A stretch of 64,000 nt of DNA, taken from NCBI GenBank assembly GCA_963674545.2, contig CAXXFB010000001.1, positions 1,302,001 to 1,366,000 of the forward strand, read 5' to 3'. Made by a program: the position numbers and the translations under genes. Of this stretch, positions 17,020 through 25,583 are shown one piece after another; the stretch's first letter is position 1; each line of letters begins with the position of its first letter. Origin of the DNA: JABGQS01 sp963674545. GTDB lineage: Bacteria > Bacillota > Clostridia > Christensenellales > SZUA-584. The notes under the pieces are model-generated. The model did not search any database and was not told the origin of the DNA. It was given only the letters and a program-made list of their open reading frames with translations.

Positions 17020-18951
17020 TCAAAATATTTTCTTTTCGGCTATCTCGCCAAGAAGCATAGACATAAACTCGTCTGCGCTCATTTCGCCAAGGTCGCCTTC
17101 TCCGCGTTTCCTCACTGCCAGTGTTCCGCTTTCTGCTTCTTTATCACCCGCAACGATTATATACGGCAGCCTTTCGCTTCTTGCTTCTCTTATCTTATAG
17201 CCTATTTTTTCGCTGCGGATATCAAGAGAGGTGCGCACACCTGCTGCTTTCAGTTTATTCTGCCACTCTTTCAAATATTCGACCGACCTGTCGGTAATGG
17301 ACAGCAGGCGTACCTGTTCGGGCGCCATCCAAAGCGGCATTGCACCTGCATACTTTTCTATAAGCATAGCAAGCGTTCTCTCATAGCAGCCTATCGAACT
17401 TCTGTGTATGATATACGGGCGCTTCTTTTCGCCATCGGAGTCTACATATACCATGTCAAAACGCTCTGCAAGCCCAAAATCTATCTGAAGGGTCATTATA
17501 GTATCTTCTTTTCCAAATACGTTCTTGAACTGCAAGTCGAGCTTTGGCCCGTAGAATGCAGCTTCGTCGTCCGCTTCCTTATAATTAAGCCCTATTTCGT
17601 CAAGCAAGCTCTTCATCAGCACCTGTGTTGTCTCCCAAGCCTCCGGGTCGTCTAGGTATTTTTCTTTGTTCAGCGGACTCCATTTTGAAAATCTGTATGT
17701 TATATCTTCCTCTATGCCCAAAGACTTCATTATGTACACTATAAGGTCCAAAACTGCCTTGAATTCCTCTGCGACCTGTTCCGGCGTACATATTATATGA
17801 GCATCAGCAAGCGTGAACTGTCTTACTCGTATAAGTCCGTGCATCTCTCCTGAAGATTCGTTTCTAAACAGCGGAGATGTTTCCGTATATCTCATCGGAA
17901 GGTCACGGTAGCTGTGATGTTCAGCTTTGTATATCATATACTGGAACGGACATGTCATAGGACGAAGGGCCAGGACTTCCTCTCCTTTTTCTTCGTCTCC
18001 TATAATGAACATACCGTCTTTATAATGATCCCAGTGGCCTGAAATCTTATATAGGTCGCTCTTTGCCATATAAGGCGTTTTTGTCAGCAGATAACCTCTT
18101 GCTTCTTCTTCGTCTTCCACGAAACGCTGGAGTATCTGAATCGTCTTTGCGCCTTTAGGCATTATCAGCGGCAGCCCCTGACCCACAGCTTCATTGGTCG
18201 TGAAGAACTTTAGCTCTCTTCCGAGCTTATTATGGTCTCTCTCCCTAGCTTCTTTAAGCTTTTTCAAGTATTCCGCAAGCTCTTCCTGTTTTTCGAAGGC
18301 CGTACCGTATATCCTTGTAAGCATCTTGTTCTTTTCGTTGCCGCGCCAGTATGCACCGGCAATGCTCAGCAGTTTAAAAGCCTTTACTTTGCCCGTTGAC
18401 AGTACGTGCGGCCCGGCACAAAGGTCAGTAAAATCTCCTTGTTTATAAAGGCTTATTGTCTCGCCTTCCGGCAGTTCATTTATCAGTTCCTGCTTATATG
18501 GATTACCCTTGAAGAAATCAAGAGCTTCTTGCCGCGAGAGTTCGAAGCGCTCGAGCGGAATGTTCTGCGCAACTATACGCTTCATCTCTTTTTCTATCTT
18601 CGTAAGGTCCTCCGCAGTAAACGGCTCCGGTACATCGAAATCATAGTAGAAGCCGGTGTCGATCGCAGGGCCTATCGCCAGCTTAGCTTCAGGGTACAGA
18701 TGGAGCACCGCCTGCGCCATAACGTGCGAGGCTGTATGCCAAAGAGCTTTTTTGCCTTCTTCTTCATCGAACGTAAGAATCTCCAGCTTACAGTCCTTCT
18801 CTATCTTTGTTGAAAGGTCCACTACTTTGCCATCGATTTTTGCAGCCAGCGCTTTTTTGCCAAGCTTCTGAGACAGCGCTTTTGCTATATCAAGCGCACT
18901 CATACCATTTTCAAATTCTTTGACACTTCCGTCAAACAGTGTTATTTTCAT
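17020..18951 (-). CDS. thrS: Threonine--tRNA ligase
   Basis: A 643-aa class II aminoacyl-tRNA synthetase that charges tRNA-Thr. Domains in order are TGS (1-60), the second additional editing domain ('HTASHVMAQAVLHLYP' at 73-88, with the HxxxH-type site), the catalytic core with 'RPMTCPFQYMIY' (zinc Cys) and motif 2-type 'RYTETSPLFRNESSGEMHGLIRVRQF', and the anticodon-binding domain (about 540-643). The length is standard. GGAGG precedes the ATG. Expression is controlled by the T-box leader immediately upstream. Confidence 0.98.
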   Translation of the reverse strand: MKITLFDGSVKEFENGMSALDIAKALSQKLGKKALAAKIDGKVVDLSTKIEKDCKLEILTFDEEEGKKALWHTASHVMAQAVLHLYPEAKLAIGPAIDTGFYYDFDVPEPFTAEDLTKIEKEMKRIVAQNIPLERFELSRQEALDFFKGNPYKQELINELPEGETISLYKQGDFTDLCAGPHVLSTGKVKAFKLLSIAGAYWRGNEKNKMLTRIYGTAFEKQEELAEYLKKLKEARERDHNKLGRELKFFTTNEAVGQGLPLIMPKGAKTIQILQRFVEDEEEARGYLLTKTPYMAKSDLYKISGHWDHYKDGMFIIGDEEKGEEVLALRPMTCPFQYMIYKAEHHSYRDLPMRYTETSPLFRNESSGEMHGLIRVRQFTLADAHIICTPEQVAEEFKAVLDLIVYIMKSLGIEEDITYRFSKWSPLNKEKYLDDPEAWETTQVLMKSLLDEIGLNYKEADDEAAFYGPKLDLQFKNVFGKEDTIMTLQIDFGLAERFDMVYVDSDGEKKRPYIIHRSSIGCYERTLAMLIEKYAGAMPLWMAPEQVRLLSITDRSVEYLKEWQNKLKAAGVRTSLDIRSEKIGYKIREARSERLPYIIVAGDKEAESGTLAVRKRGEGDLGEMSADEFMSMLLGEIAEKKIF

Positions 18952-19176
18952 AATTCTCCTCCGCAGTTAAAATAAAAAGCCCATGCACAATTTGTTGTAC
19001 ATGGGACGAATATACCGTGGTTCCACCCAAATTCCGCCTTGTTTTTAAGGCAGCACTCTTAATTATTATTTTTTTATACAAAGGTGGTTTCGCTTTCAGC
19101 AGCGCCCGGCACACTCTCAGCCTATGGTGTACACGTCTCTGAAAAACACTGTTTGCAAAAAGCTACTTGTCCTTTG
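18952..19176 (-). promoter_or_regulatory. T-box riboswitch leader of thrS
   Basis: Read on the minus strand, the leader carries the T-box signature GGGTGGAACCACGG (19015-19028), a 5' stem I region with an AGGACAAGTAG motif, and a terminal hairpin (CCCATG...CATGGG then TTTTTATTTT, about 18970-19003) just before the thrS ribosome-binding site. The family senses uncharged tRNA, which pairs with the specifier codon and stabilises the antiterminator. An ACC (Thr) triplet occurs in the expected region, but I did not fold the stem to prove it is the specifier. Confidence 0.93.
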
Positions 19177-19182
19177 AGAGTT

Positions 19183-19211
19183 ATTATATGTTAATGCGCA
19201 AAGCTTGTCAA
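19183..19211 (-). promoter_or_regulatory. Perfect consensus promoter of the thrS T-box leader
   Basis: On the minus strand TTGACA (19211-19206), 17 bases, TATAAT (19188-19183). It lies in the gap after the HdeD-like gene. Confidence 0.85.
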
Positions 19212-19214
19212 TCG

Positions 19215-19769
19215 CTATACTACTTTCGAATTAGTTTTCAGTTCGTTTGACTTAATCATGATGCCAAGAGCAACACGCAACAAGCCAAAAACTATACCGA
19301 CTATGCCAATAAGCGTCAGATAGTCTATAGAGAAGATGAGCGGGATGACCAGCACCACAAGGCCGACTATTGCGAATATAGCCCCCAGCCTTGTATGTTT
19401 TTGATTGTCGTTCCTTCTGCCCGTAATTACTTCAAATACACCGAAAACCATCATCCAGCAGGCAATTATAACGCCCAGAAGCAGGTGAGAATTCCTTATT
19501 ATGATTATCAGAAGCAAAAGAATGATATCAATTATCCCGTGCACGAGGTAAGAGAGAAACATACTGTTGTCACTGCGGGTTTTATAAGCAACGATAAAAT
19601 TGTAGACACCGAATGACAGGGCGCCAAGCCCGGTCAAAAACACCAAAACGTTAAGTCCGTTTTGATAACCTTTAATGTTGTCTACCAGTACGAAAATACC
19701 TGCGGCGACGATAAGTAAACCTGTTACGAGTATCAGCCACCACGGCAGCTTCCTTTCTCTGATTTGCAT
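19215..19769 (-). CDS. HdeD/DUF308-like membrane protein
   Basis: A 184-aa protein with about six transmembrane helices in three pairs, matching the layout of the HdeD family, first known from acid-resistance islands of enteric bacteria but of unknown biochemical role. 'WWLILVTGLLIVAAGIFVLV' starts the first pair, and 'ITGRRNDNQKHTRLGAIFAI' joins the later helices. The ATG at 19769 has AGGAG eight bases upstream; an in-frame GTG nine bases earlier overlaps that site. It is followed immediately by the thrS promoter. Confidence 0.78.
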   Translation of the reverse strand: MQIRERKLPWWLILVTGLLIVAAGIFVLVDNIKGYQNGLNVLVFLTGLGALSFGVYNFIVAYKTRSDNSMFLSYLVHGIIDIILLLLIIIIRNSHLLLGVIIACWMMVFGVFEVITGRRNDNQKHTRLGAIFAIVGLVVLVIPLIFSIDYLTLIGIVGIVFGLLRVALGIMIKSNELKTNSKVV

Positions 19770-19984
19770 AAAATACACTCCTAATTATTCTTTCTATATA
19801 TAAATAATAACATTTATTGCCCTGAATATACAACTGTATTCGAAAGAAATATGTGTAAATTTAATGCAATTATAAATAAATCTCTTGTTTTGTGCAAATT
19901 GCTTAGCCTTAGTGTTCTCATTTTGTATCAGATATTTATTTGTCATCTTTTTGTTAATGATAAAAGCTCATATAAAGCAAGAAA

Positions 19985-20770
19985 TCACGAAAGAAGAGAT
20001 AACGCATTTTTAAATAGTATTTTGTCTATATCAGAGCTGCTAAGGGAAAGATTGCTTATAAAATCTATTTCGGCTGCGGCATCCGTCCAGGGAGAATCTG
20101 TACCAAACAATATCCTGTCCGTTCCGTGCTTTTTTATAATCCTTTGCATACCTTCCTGTTTTAAATCATATGAAGAAAACGATGTATCAAAGAAAAGATC
20201 TTTGCCTGCCAAAGTTTCTTCAACGTCTCTCCAAAGAGCATGGCTGCCCATATGAGCCGCCACAAGCTTTATGCCGGGGATGTTCTCTATTATCCTTCGT
20301 ATCATCAGAGGTGTGCAGTGGACTGCTCCTTTTAGCCCTATGTCTACTCCTGCGTGCAGCAGCACTATAAGCCCAAGCTGTTTAGCCGCATCGTATACAG
20401 GCATCATGCGCTCATCGTCCGCAAAAAAGCCCTGGTAATCCGGATGCAGCTTTATTCCTTTAACTCCGTCTTCTTTTAATTGCTGAAGTGTTTCAACTGT
20501 ATCAGCCGCATCGGGGTGAACCGCACCAAAAAACAATAGTTTCTCGTTTGTTCTCTCTGCAGCCCACTTGTTTATATTAGCCACCTGAGACGGTTTTGTA
20601 GCTACAGGCATAACAATACTCTTGTCAATGCCGACACGCTTCATATTCTCAAGCAGACCTTCAGTAGTACCGTCTAGATACGCAGTTATATCGCTGACTT
20701 TTTCGAGCTGTGCGACAGCGTTCTTTGCGATGCTGTCAGCAAAGCAGTGTGTGTGAAAATCAATTATCAT
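19985..20770 (-). CDS. Amidohydrolase family protein (TIM-barrel metal-dependent hydrolase)
   Basis: A 261-aa amidohydrolase_2-type protein. Metal-site features in order are 'IDFHTHCF' (His4, His6), 'IVLLHAGVD' and 'LVAAHMGSH' histidines, and the late Asp in 'RILFGTDSPW'. The ATG at 20770 is preferred because GGAG lies nine bases upstream and the HxH motif then sits at the very N-terminus, as usual. The family includes decarboxylases and lactonases; the substrate is unknown. It shares only general fold features with the N-terminal half of the fusion enzyme at 7865-10201. Confidence 0.87.
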   Translation of the reverse strand: MIIDFHTHCFADSIAKNAVAQLEKVSDITAYLDGTTEGLLENMKRVGIDKSIVMPVATKPSQVANINKWAAERTNEKLLFFGAVHPDAADTVETLQQLKEDGVKGIKLHPDYQGFFADDERMMPVYDAAKQLGLIVLLHAGVDIGLKGAVHCTPLMIRRIIENIPGIKLVAAHMGSHALWRDVEETLAGKDLFFDTSFSSYDLKQEGMQRIIKKHGTDRILFGTDSPWTDAAAEIDFISNLSLSSSDIDKILFKNALSLLS

Positions 20771-20926
20771 ATCAAGTATCTCCGTTTTGACAATTTTACT
20801 ATATAACACAAAGCTTTACAATTGAAAAAAGCGCTGATGAAGGCAAAAACCCTCTCCATCCTTATTATTTGTTAGATATTTGCATCAGCATGTGGTAATA
20901 TTGATAAAAAGGCGGAGGTGTGGCAT

Positions 20927-21523
20927 ATGAGTGAAAAACTGATTGATACAGCTATAGAATATAAAAAAATGGCGGAAATGCTCGAAGAGTCGGCAACCGA
21001 GGCAAATCACGACGGTGTTGGGCCTGGCTTTGCAGATGATGCTCTGCTTCGGCTTTTTTATATAAAGTCACTGGAGCAGAAAGTCGAAGCGATTCAGGAG
21101 CAGTTGACCGAAGAAACTGATACCGACATATACGAAGCAGTCTATTCAGCCAGCGATGCCGTCCAGAATGTTTCAAATATCGTTTTTGAGCAGATTGAAG
21201 AATATGCTTCGCACGACAGAAAATTCGAAATCATAATCGAGGAAACGTCTGTTGATTTAAAATCAAATGAAAAAAACGACCTATTAAACCAGCTGTATAA
21301 ATGTGAAGGAATCATACGCATGGCTCAGAACACAGCCAGCAGATATACTATTTACGGCAACTCTTCCGGCGGATGGGAGCATCTTGGCGGAATAGACCCT
21401 GAAGTAGACTATACCACAGAAGATAAAATTTACGATGACCTCGGTGTAAATATCTATGAACTTCTGGACATAAGAAAAAAGCTTGTTGCCTTGATTGAAG
21501 GTATAGTAAAAAAAGAGAGCTGA
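20927..21523 (+). CDS. Hypothetical acidic helical protein
   Basis: A 198-aa soluble, strongly acidic and mostly helical protein ('EYKKMAEMLEESATEAN' onward) that I cannot assign to a family. The ATG at 20927 has GGAGG eight bases upstream; a GTG at 20918 overlaps that site. The stop is two bases before the start of the next gene, so the two are translationally coupled and probably act together. Confidence 0.7.
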   Translation: MSEKLIDTAIEYKKMAEMLEESATEANHDGVGPGFADDALLRLFYIKSLEQKVEAIQEQLTEETDTDIYEAVYSASDAVQNVSNIVFEQIEEYASHDRKFEIIIEETSVDLKSNEKNDLLNQLYKCEGIIRMAQNTASRYTIYGNSSGGWEHLGGIDPEVDYTTEDKIYDDLGVNIYELLDIRKKLVALIEGIVKKES

Positions 21524-21525
21524 AT

Positions 21526-21798
21526 ATGAGCACCTATGCCGTATGCTTTTCTTTAACACAGCCGGAAAAAAAGTATAAATCTTTCTTTACAGCCCTTGAT
21601 AAGTTAGGCGCTGTAAAGGTGCTCCAGAATACTTATTTCGTAAAAAATGACCTTGAAATAGAAGAAATGAGGATAGCGCTCATACCATATCTCCAAAAAG
21701 CAGACGGCCTCGTAATAGCCAGTATCAAGGGTGAAACGGCGATCCGGAATGCAAGATGCAGTCCTGAAATGCTAAAGAAAATGCTTGTCGATAAATAG
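21526..21798 (+). CDS. Small protein, possible ferredoxin-like/Cas2-like fold
   Basis: A 90-aa protein. 'TYAVCFSLTQPEKKYKSFF' followed by 'VLQNTYFVKND' and 'GLVIASIKGE' suggests a beta-alpha-beta-beta-alpha-beta arrangement like stand-alone Cas2/VapD-type proteins (sometimes annotated SinR-like). There are no other cas genes and no CRISPR array in the window. The start is two bases after the preceding stop, so it is coupled to the acidic protein gene. The fold assignment is inference from the pattern of strands and helices. Confidence 0.65.
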   Translation: MSTYAVCFSLTQPEKKYKSFFTALDKLGAVKVLQNTYFVKNDLEIEEMRIALIPYLQKADGLVIASIKGETAIRNARCSPEMLKKMLVDK

Positions 21799-21809
21799 CA
21801 GAATTTTTC

Positions 21810-21838
21810 TTTACACCCGTATTGCGCTGTGCTAGAAT
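21810..21838 (+). promoter_or_regulatory. Promoter of the tRNA-Arg/tRNA-Ala pair
   Basis: TTTACA, 17 bases, TAGAAT, with a start near 21845, twelve bases before the first tRNA. Confidence 0.7.
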
Positions 21839-21856
21839 TATTTACACTGATTATTT

Positions 21857-21933
21857 GTGCTCGTAGCTCAGCTGGATAGAGCGTTGGACTCCGACTCCAA
21901 AGGCCAGAGGTTCGAATCCTCCCGGGCACGCCA
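21857..21933 (+). tRNA. tRNA-Arg (anticodon CCG)
   Basis: The acceptor arms GTGCTCG and CGGGCAC pair (one G-U), followed by discriminator G and an encoded CCA. The D arm is GCTC...GAGC. The anticodon arm TTGGA-CTCCGAC-TCCAA gives CCG, which reads CGG. The T arm has TTCGAAT. One mismatch (A-C) lies at the top of the T stem. Confidence 0.95.
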
Positions 21934-21941
21934 GATAAAAT

Positions 21942-22017
21942 GGGGCATTGGCTCAGTTGGTAGAGCGCTGCGTTCGCAATGCAGAGGCCAGCGGTTCGAA
22001 TCCGCTATGCTCCACCA
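21942..22017 (+). tRNA. tRNA-Ala (anticodon CGC)
   Basis: Acceptor arms GGGGCAT and ATGCTCC include the G3-U70 wobble that identifies alanine tRNA. The anticodon arm CTGCG-TTCGCAA-TGCAG gives CGC, which reads GCG. Discriminator A and CCA are encoded. It lies eight bases after tRNA-Arg on the same transcript. Confidence 0.95.
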
Positions 22018-22027
22018 GAATAAAAAT

Positions 22028-22048
22028 CGGGCTTGTCCCGTTTTTTTT
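22028..22048 (+). terminator. Terminator of the tRNA operon
   Basis: CGGG-CTTGT-CCCG followed by eight T, ten bases after tRNA-Ala. Confidence 0.8.
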
Positions 22049-22219
22049 CTGTCAAAGCAATAGGAAAGTCTATCGTGTTATTATCCATATTAAATGAGGG
22101 ATGTATTTCAAGTTAAGGGAAAACCGGAAAAGAAACTATCTATCTCTTTAGTTAAAACCTGATTATGGAACAATCTGGCTGCAAAAGACGTCAGATATAA
22201 AGAAAGGGGGGCAGGCTTT

Positions 22220-22723
22220 ATGAAAAAGCGGATAGTGATGCTTATTGTTTTGTTTCTAGTGACGGTTATGGGTATCTTGTTTATATTTATGCCATTCCCC
22301 GGTTGGCCTGCTCAAAAGCGGGTAATAAAAGAAATAAACCGAAATTGTGATGTGCCTTTCGCATTAGCGATGCCGGAAAAGGAATTGCAGAACACTAATG
22401 AATACGTAAAGTATGAAGGTTTTGGATGTTACGATCTGGAAAATGACGATGTCTCTTTCAGATTAGCCGGTTATCCTGACACCCGCGATGAATATCATAT
22501 CATCCAGATTGATTTCAAATCATCAAAATACGCCCTGATGGGGCTTAGGGTCGGCTGTTCGCTTGATATAGCGCATGAGGTAATGGAACAAAACGGCTAT
22601 ACGTTAAACGATTATTACTACAGAAAAAATGGCGTTGGCATAAACATCTACTCAGTCGATGGAGTCGTTACCTCTTTTTCCGTGTTTGTTAAAACTACTA
22701 ACATACTAAAAGTTGTTTACTAG
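22220..22723 (+). CDS. Hypothetical membrane-anchored protein
   Basis: A 167-aa protein with an N-terminal signal-anchor ('IVMLIVLFLVTVMGILFIFM') and an extracytoplasmic domain of mixed alpha/beta character ending 'SFSVFVKTTNILKVVY'. I do not recognise the family. A G-rich site (AAAGGGGGG) precedes the ATG. It stands alone between the tRNA terminator and a bidirectional terminator. Confidence 0.65.
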   Translation: MKKRIVMLIVLFLVTVMGILFIFMPFPGWPAQKRVIKEINRNCDVPFALAMPEKELQNTNEYVKYEGFGCYDLENDDVSFRLAGYPDTRDEYHIIQIDFKSSKYALMGLRVGCSLDIAHEVMEQNGYTLNDYYYRKNGVGINIYSVDGVVTSFSVFVKTTNILKVVY

Positions 22724-22916
22724 CGTCTTACCAAAGCGAGCGCTTCAAATATGTGTATTTAAAAAAGTCAATAAGAGTTCAAACTGATTTGATCTGCAAC
22801 TTTGCTGGCTATTGTTAAATGAGATTAAAGCTCTTATTTCTCCGAGTAATATCGTCACGCCAAACCCGCCCAAAAACACGAAAGTGTTCATATTTAGATT
22901 ACTATGTCCCACCAAT

Positions 22917-22938
22917 AAAAGCCCTGTACAGGGCTTTT
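22917..22938. terminator. Bidirectional terminator
   Basis: A perfectly palindromic hairpin with AAAAGCCCTG and CAGGGCTTTT arms and further T residues, between the plus-strand hypothetical gene and the minus-strand GntR gene. Confidence 0.85.
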
Positions 22939-22962
22939 TTAAATTTTTTTACAATAAACAAT

Positions 22963-23688
22963 TTAACGTGAAGTCGAAATGGAAAAATGCATTAGTTCGC
23001 TTTTAATATAAAGATGCGCAAAGTCTATACATCGGCCAAAGTCGTCGAATGCTTGCTGCTTAATATAAAAAATTGGCTCTCCTTCTTTAAGAGATAATAC
23101 TTTGGCAACTTCTCCGTTCGCTGAAATAGCATAGAAGATTCGTTTGACTTTACTTATACGCAGTGAGTAAACCTTCTCTAAAAAATCGTAAATAGATTTG
23201 TTATCCTTATACTTTATATTGATATCCGGAGCAAGGTCGACAGGTATATTATCTATCGAAAACATTACAGCTTTATTAACCCTTTTACGCAGCCGTTTAA
23301 TTGAGAACAAATCGATGCCAGCGGGAAAGATATCATTTAATTGTCCTTGTGAACTAGTCAATCCTCTATCCAAAATCGTTGTATCTATAGAACCGCCCTC
23401 GTTTTCAAGGCTGTCTAAAAAGGATATAAAATGGTCTGTTTCTATCTTGCATACGTTGCCGGGTTCACACACAAAAGTACCGCTGCCATGTATTCTTTTA
23501 ACAATACCCTGGTTTGATAAATCACCTATCGCCTGCCTTACAGTACCGCGTGAAACTCCATGCATTTTCGCAATTTGATCTTCGTTCGGCAACTTGCTTC
23601 CTTCAGGATACACACCTCTGTCAATCTGCATTCTAATAGATGTTGCGATCTGCCTATATGCTGGAATTCCATTAGATTTATCAACCAT
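22963..23688 (-). CDS. GntR family transcriptional regulator (HutC/UTRA type)
   Basis: A 241-aa repressor-type regulator. Residues 1-70 form the GntR winged helix, with 'DQIAKMHGVSRGTVRQAIGDL' as the helix-turn-helix and 'GSGTFV' as the wing. Residues from about 90 to 241 form a UTRA ligand-binding domain ('KRLRKRVNKAVMFSIDNIPV', 'EGEPIFYIKQQAFD'). The ATG at 23688 has GGAGG six bases upstream. It is divergent from a FAD-dependent oxidoreductase gene, and the region between them contains an 18-bp palindrome near that gene's promoter. It probably represses the oxidoreductase gene until a small acid or sugar ligand binds. Confidence 0.92.
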   Translation of the reverse strand: MVDKSNGIPAYRQIATSIRMQIDRGVYPEGSKLPNEDQIAKMHGVSRGTVRQAIGDLSNQGIVKRIHGSGTFVCEPGNVCKIETDHFISFLDSLENEGGSIDTTILDRGLTSSQGQLNDIFPAGIDLFSIKRLRKRVNKAVMFSIDNIPVDLAPDINIKYKDNKSIYDFLEKVYSLRISKVKRIFYAISANGEVAKVLSLKEGEPIFYIKQQAFDDFGRCIDFAHLYIKSELMHFSISTSR

Positions 23689-23814
23689 TTCTTCCTCCAA
23701 AAACAAAAACATCTACATCATTATACATTTATACTATTACTGCGGTCAAATGGTATTACTTTGCTGGGTTTTGTCCATAATCCCGCTTTTTTATAAGATC
23801 TTTTTAAAAACTCA

Positions 23815-23856
23815 TTGACAAAAGTTGAATTTTATATGATTATATAGCTATATAAT
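23815..23856 (+). promoter_or_regulatory. Promoter with overlapping 18-bp palindrome, probable GntR operator
   Basis: TTGACA at 23815-23820 is followed by a partial -10 match (GATTAT at 23838-23843). A perfect 18-bp palindrome (23839-23856, centre TAGCTA) covers the -10 and the likely transcription start. The divergent GntR gene makes it a plausible target. Confidence 0.55.
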
Positions 23857-23904
23857 TCATATATACGTCTATATGTATTTAAGTTAGCAAAGGAGAAAAT
23901 CTTG

Positions 23905-25236
23905 ATGAAATATGATGTAGTTGTTGCAGGCGGAGGAACAGCGGGTGTGGCTGCCGCGATATCGGCAGCGCGTGAAGGTGCAAAAACACTTGTCGTAGAA
24001 CAAAACGGGCATTTAGGTGGCATTGCGGTTAGCGGAATACCTTTTTTAGGGTCTTTGGACACTAACGGGCAAGTAGTTAATAAAGGAGTCTTTCTTGAAC
24101 TTGTTGAAAAAATGAAAGAACACGGCGCATGCTTAGGATATTCGACAGGCGCATACTGGAATACACCCGAGACGCCTGAACGATATCAGTTTTCACTTGT
24201 TTTATATGACCCTGAGTACTATAAATATGTCGCACAGGAATCTGTATTAGAAGCAGGCGCAGATATCTTATTCCATACTTATATCTCTGATGTAATTAAA
24301 GAGGCAAACAGCATAAAGGCAATTGAAGTAGTGAACAAATCTGGCAAACAGCTGATAGAAGCTAAAGTTTTTGTCGACTGCACCGGTGACGCTGATTTGG
24401 TCAATTATGCCGGAGGCAGGTTTATTGAAAACAATTCCAAGCAAAACTGTTCAATCCTATTCAGAATCGGCAATGTTGACCTTGAAAGGCTGATTGTCGA
24501 CTTAAAAGAAGGAAAATCTATAAGAGGCTGGGGAAACTGGCATACACGAATAATAAAACAAAACAAAGTTGACCAAAATAAACCCTCCTTGGTTCATATC
24601 GCAGGACATATGGTTTTTGATTCTGAAGAACATGAAACAACTTTTACAGCAGTGTCTATGCGGGACGGGGAAATCTTCTTGAATGCAACCCGAGCCGCGG
24701 GACTATCGGGTGTGGACGCAAAGGATGTAACGAAAGCCGAAATTCAGGAAAGGCGGAATGTTATGCGTATTTTTAATCTTATGAAAAACAACATTCCTGC
24801 TTTCAAAGAGGCCGTGCTATTAACCACTTCTCCTATAGGTTTCAGAGAAACAAGGAATATACTTGGGGATTATATAATAACTAAGGAAGATGTCATAGGC
24901 AGCAGTAGATTCAGCGACGGCATTGCAAGAGGCGCATATCCTATTGATATTCATGACCCTCATGGCGGGAGAACTAAATTTACTTTTATACAAGACGGCG
25001 GTTCTTATGAAATACCGTACCGTTGTTTATTGCCAAAAGATATAGAGCAGGTAATTGTTGCCGGCAAAAATATATCCGCTTCGCATGAAGCAAATGGCAG
25101 CACAAGGATAATGGCATGTGTAATCTCTCAAGGCGAGGCTGCAGGCCTAGCTGCTGCCTTGTCAGTAAAAAGCAATCTTAGTCCACGGAACATTGATGTT
25201 GAGTTGCTGCGCAAGAAGCTTAATTTTGCAGAATAA
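23905..25236 (+). CDS. FAD-dependent oxidoreductase (FAD_oxidored family)
   Basis: A 443-aa flavoprotein. The Rossmann motif 'VVVAGGGTAGVAAAISAAREG' at residues 4-24 is followed by 'LVVEQNGHLGGIAVSG', a pattern typical of this family. A second conserved segment, 'VIVAGKNISASHEANGSTRIM' near the C-terminus, completes FAD binding. A conserved region 'IGFRETRNILGDYIIT' (about 311-326) is also typical. The ATG at 23905 is preceded by AAGGAG. It is the apparent target of the divergent GntR regulator. The substrate is unknown; family members oxidise diverse organic acids and cyclic compounds. Confidence 0.88.
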   Translation: MKYDVVVAGGGTAGVAAAISAAREGAKTLVVEQNGHLGGIAVSGIPFLGSLDTNGQVVNKGVFLELVEKMKEHGACLGYSTGAYWNTPETPERYQFSLVLYDPEYYKYVAQESVLEAGADILFHTYISDVIKEANSIKAIEVVNKSGKQLIEAKVFVDCTGDADLVNYAGGRFIENNSKQNCSILFRIGNVDLERLIVDLKEGKSIRGWGNWHTRIIKQNKVDQNKPSLVHIAGHMVFDSEEHETTFTAVSMRDGEIFLNATRAAGLSGVDAKDVTKAEIQERRNVMRIFNLMKNNIPAFKEAVLLTTSPIGFRETRNILGDYIITKEDVIGSSRFSDGIARGAYPIDIHDPHGGRTKFTFIQDGGSYEIPYRCLLPKDIEQVIVAGKNISASHEANGSTRIMACVISQGEAAGLAAALSVKSNLSPRNIDVELLRKKLNFAE

Positions 25237-25583
25237 ATGCCTTTTTCAGCAATAATGACATACAAAAAGCGGGCGTAAAACTGCAAGAACATAAGCTATA
25301 GCAATCTCAGACTAGCCATTTAGTCCAAAAGGTATGATGGATTGACTGTCTTACGATTTTTATAAGATAGTCAATTCTTATATAAAGTTATATCTAAAAT
25401 ATATGAATGCATGTTAACAATTTACGATATTTCAATCCATTTTGATTCACATTTTTAATCGAACACATTTTAATATTTAAAATAAACTTGACTTAGATGC
25501 AGCTCTAAGTGGTATCATTATTGTAAGTTAACTATGATAGACATAGTAACGATTTGAATATGTTAAGGAGGCTATTAGAAACC
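25237..25583. other. 347-bp AT-rich intergenic region
   Basis: It contains no gene. Apart from the MerR-type promoter at 25488-25518 I see no structured RNA or repeat, and no strong terminator after the oxidoreductase gene. Confidence 0.6.
25488..25518 (+). promoter_or_regulatory. MerR-type promoter and operator of the aldo/keto reductase gene
   Basis: TTGACT and TATCAT are separated by 19 bases, the long spacer typical of MerR-family-activated promoters. The dyad ACTTAGA-N6-TCTAAGT (25491-25510) fills the spacer. The motif resembles operators of AdhR-like MerR regulators that respond to aldehydes. No merR-type gene is in the window. Confidence 0.75.

Noticed and set aside
16720..17655. 311-aa plus-strand open frame
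   Set aside because: It overlaps the opposite strand of thrS and the M24 peptidase gene; its composition (Cys/His/Phe-rich) is that of a shadow frame.
21526..21798. Cas2-like protein as evidence of a CRISPR-Cas system
   Set aside because: There is no repeat-spacer array and no other cas gene in the window; the fold call itself is tentative.
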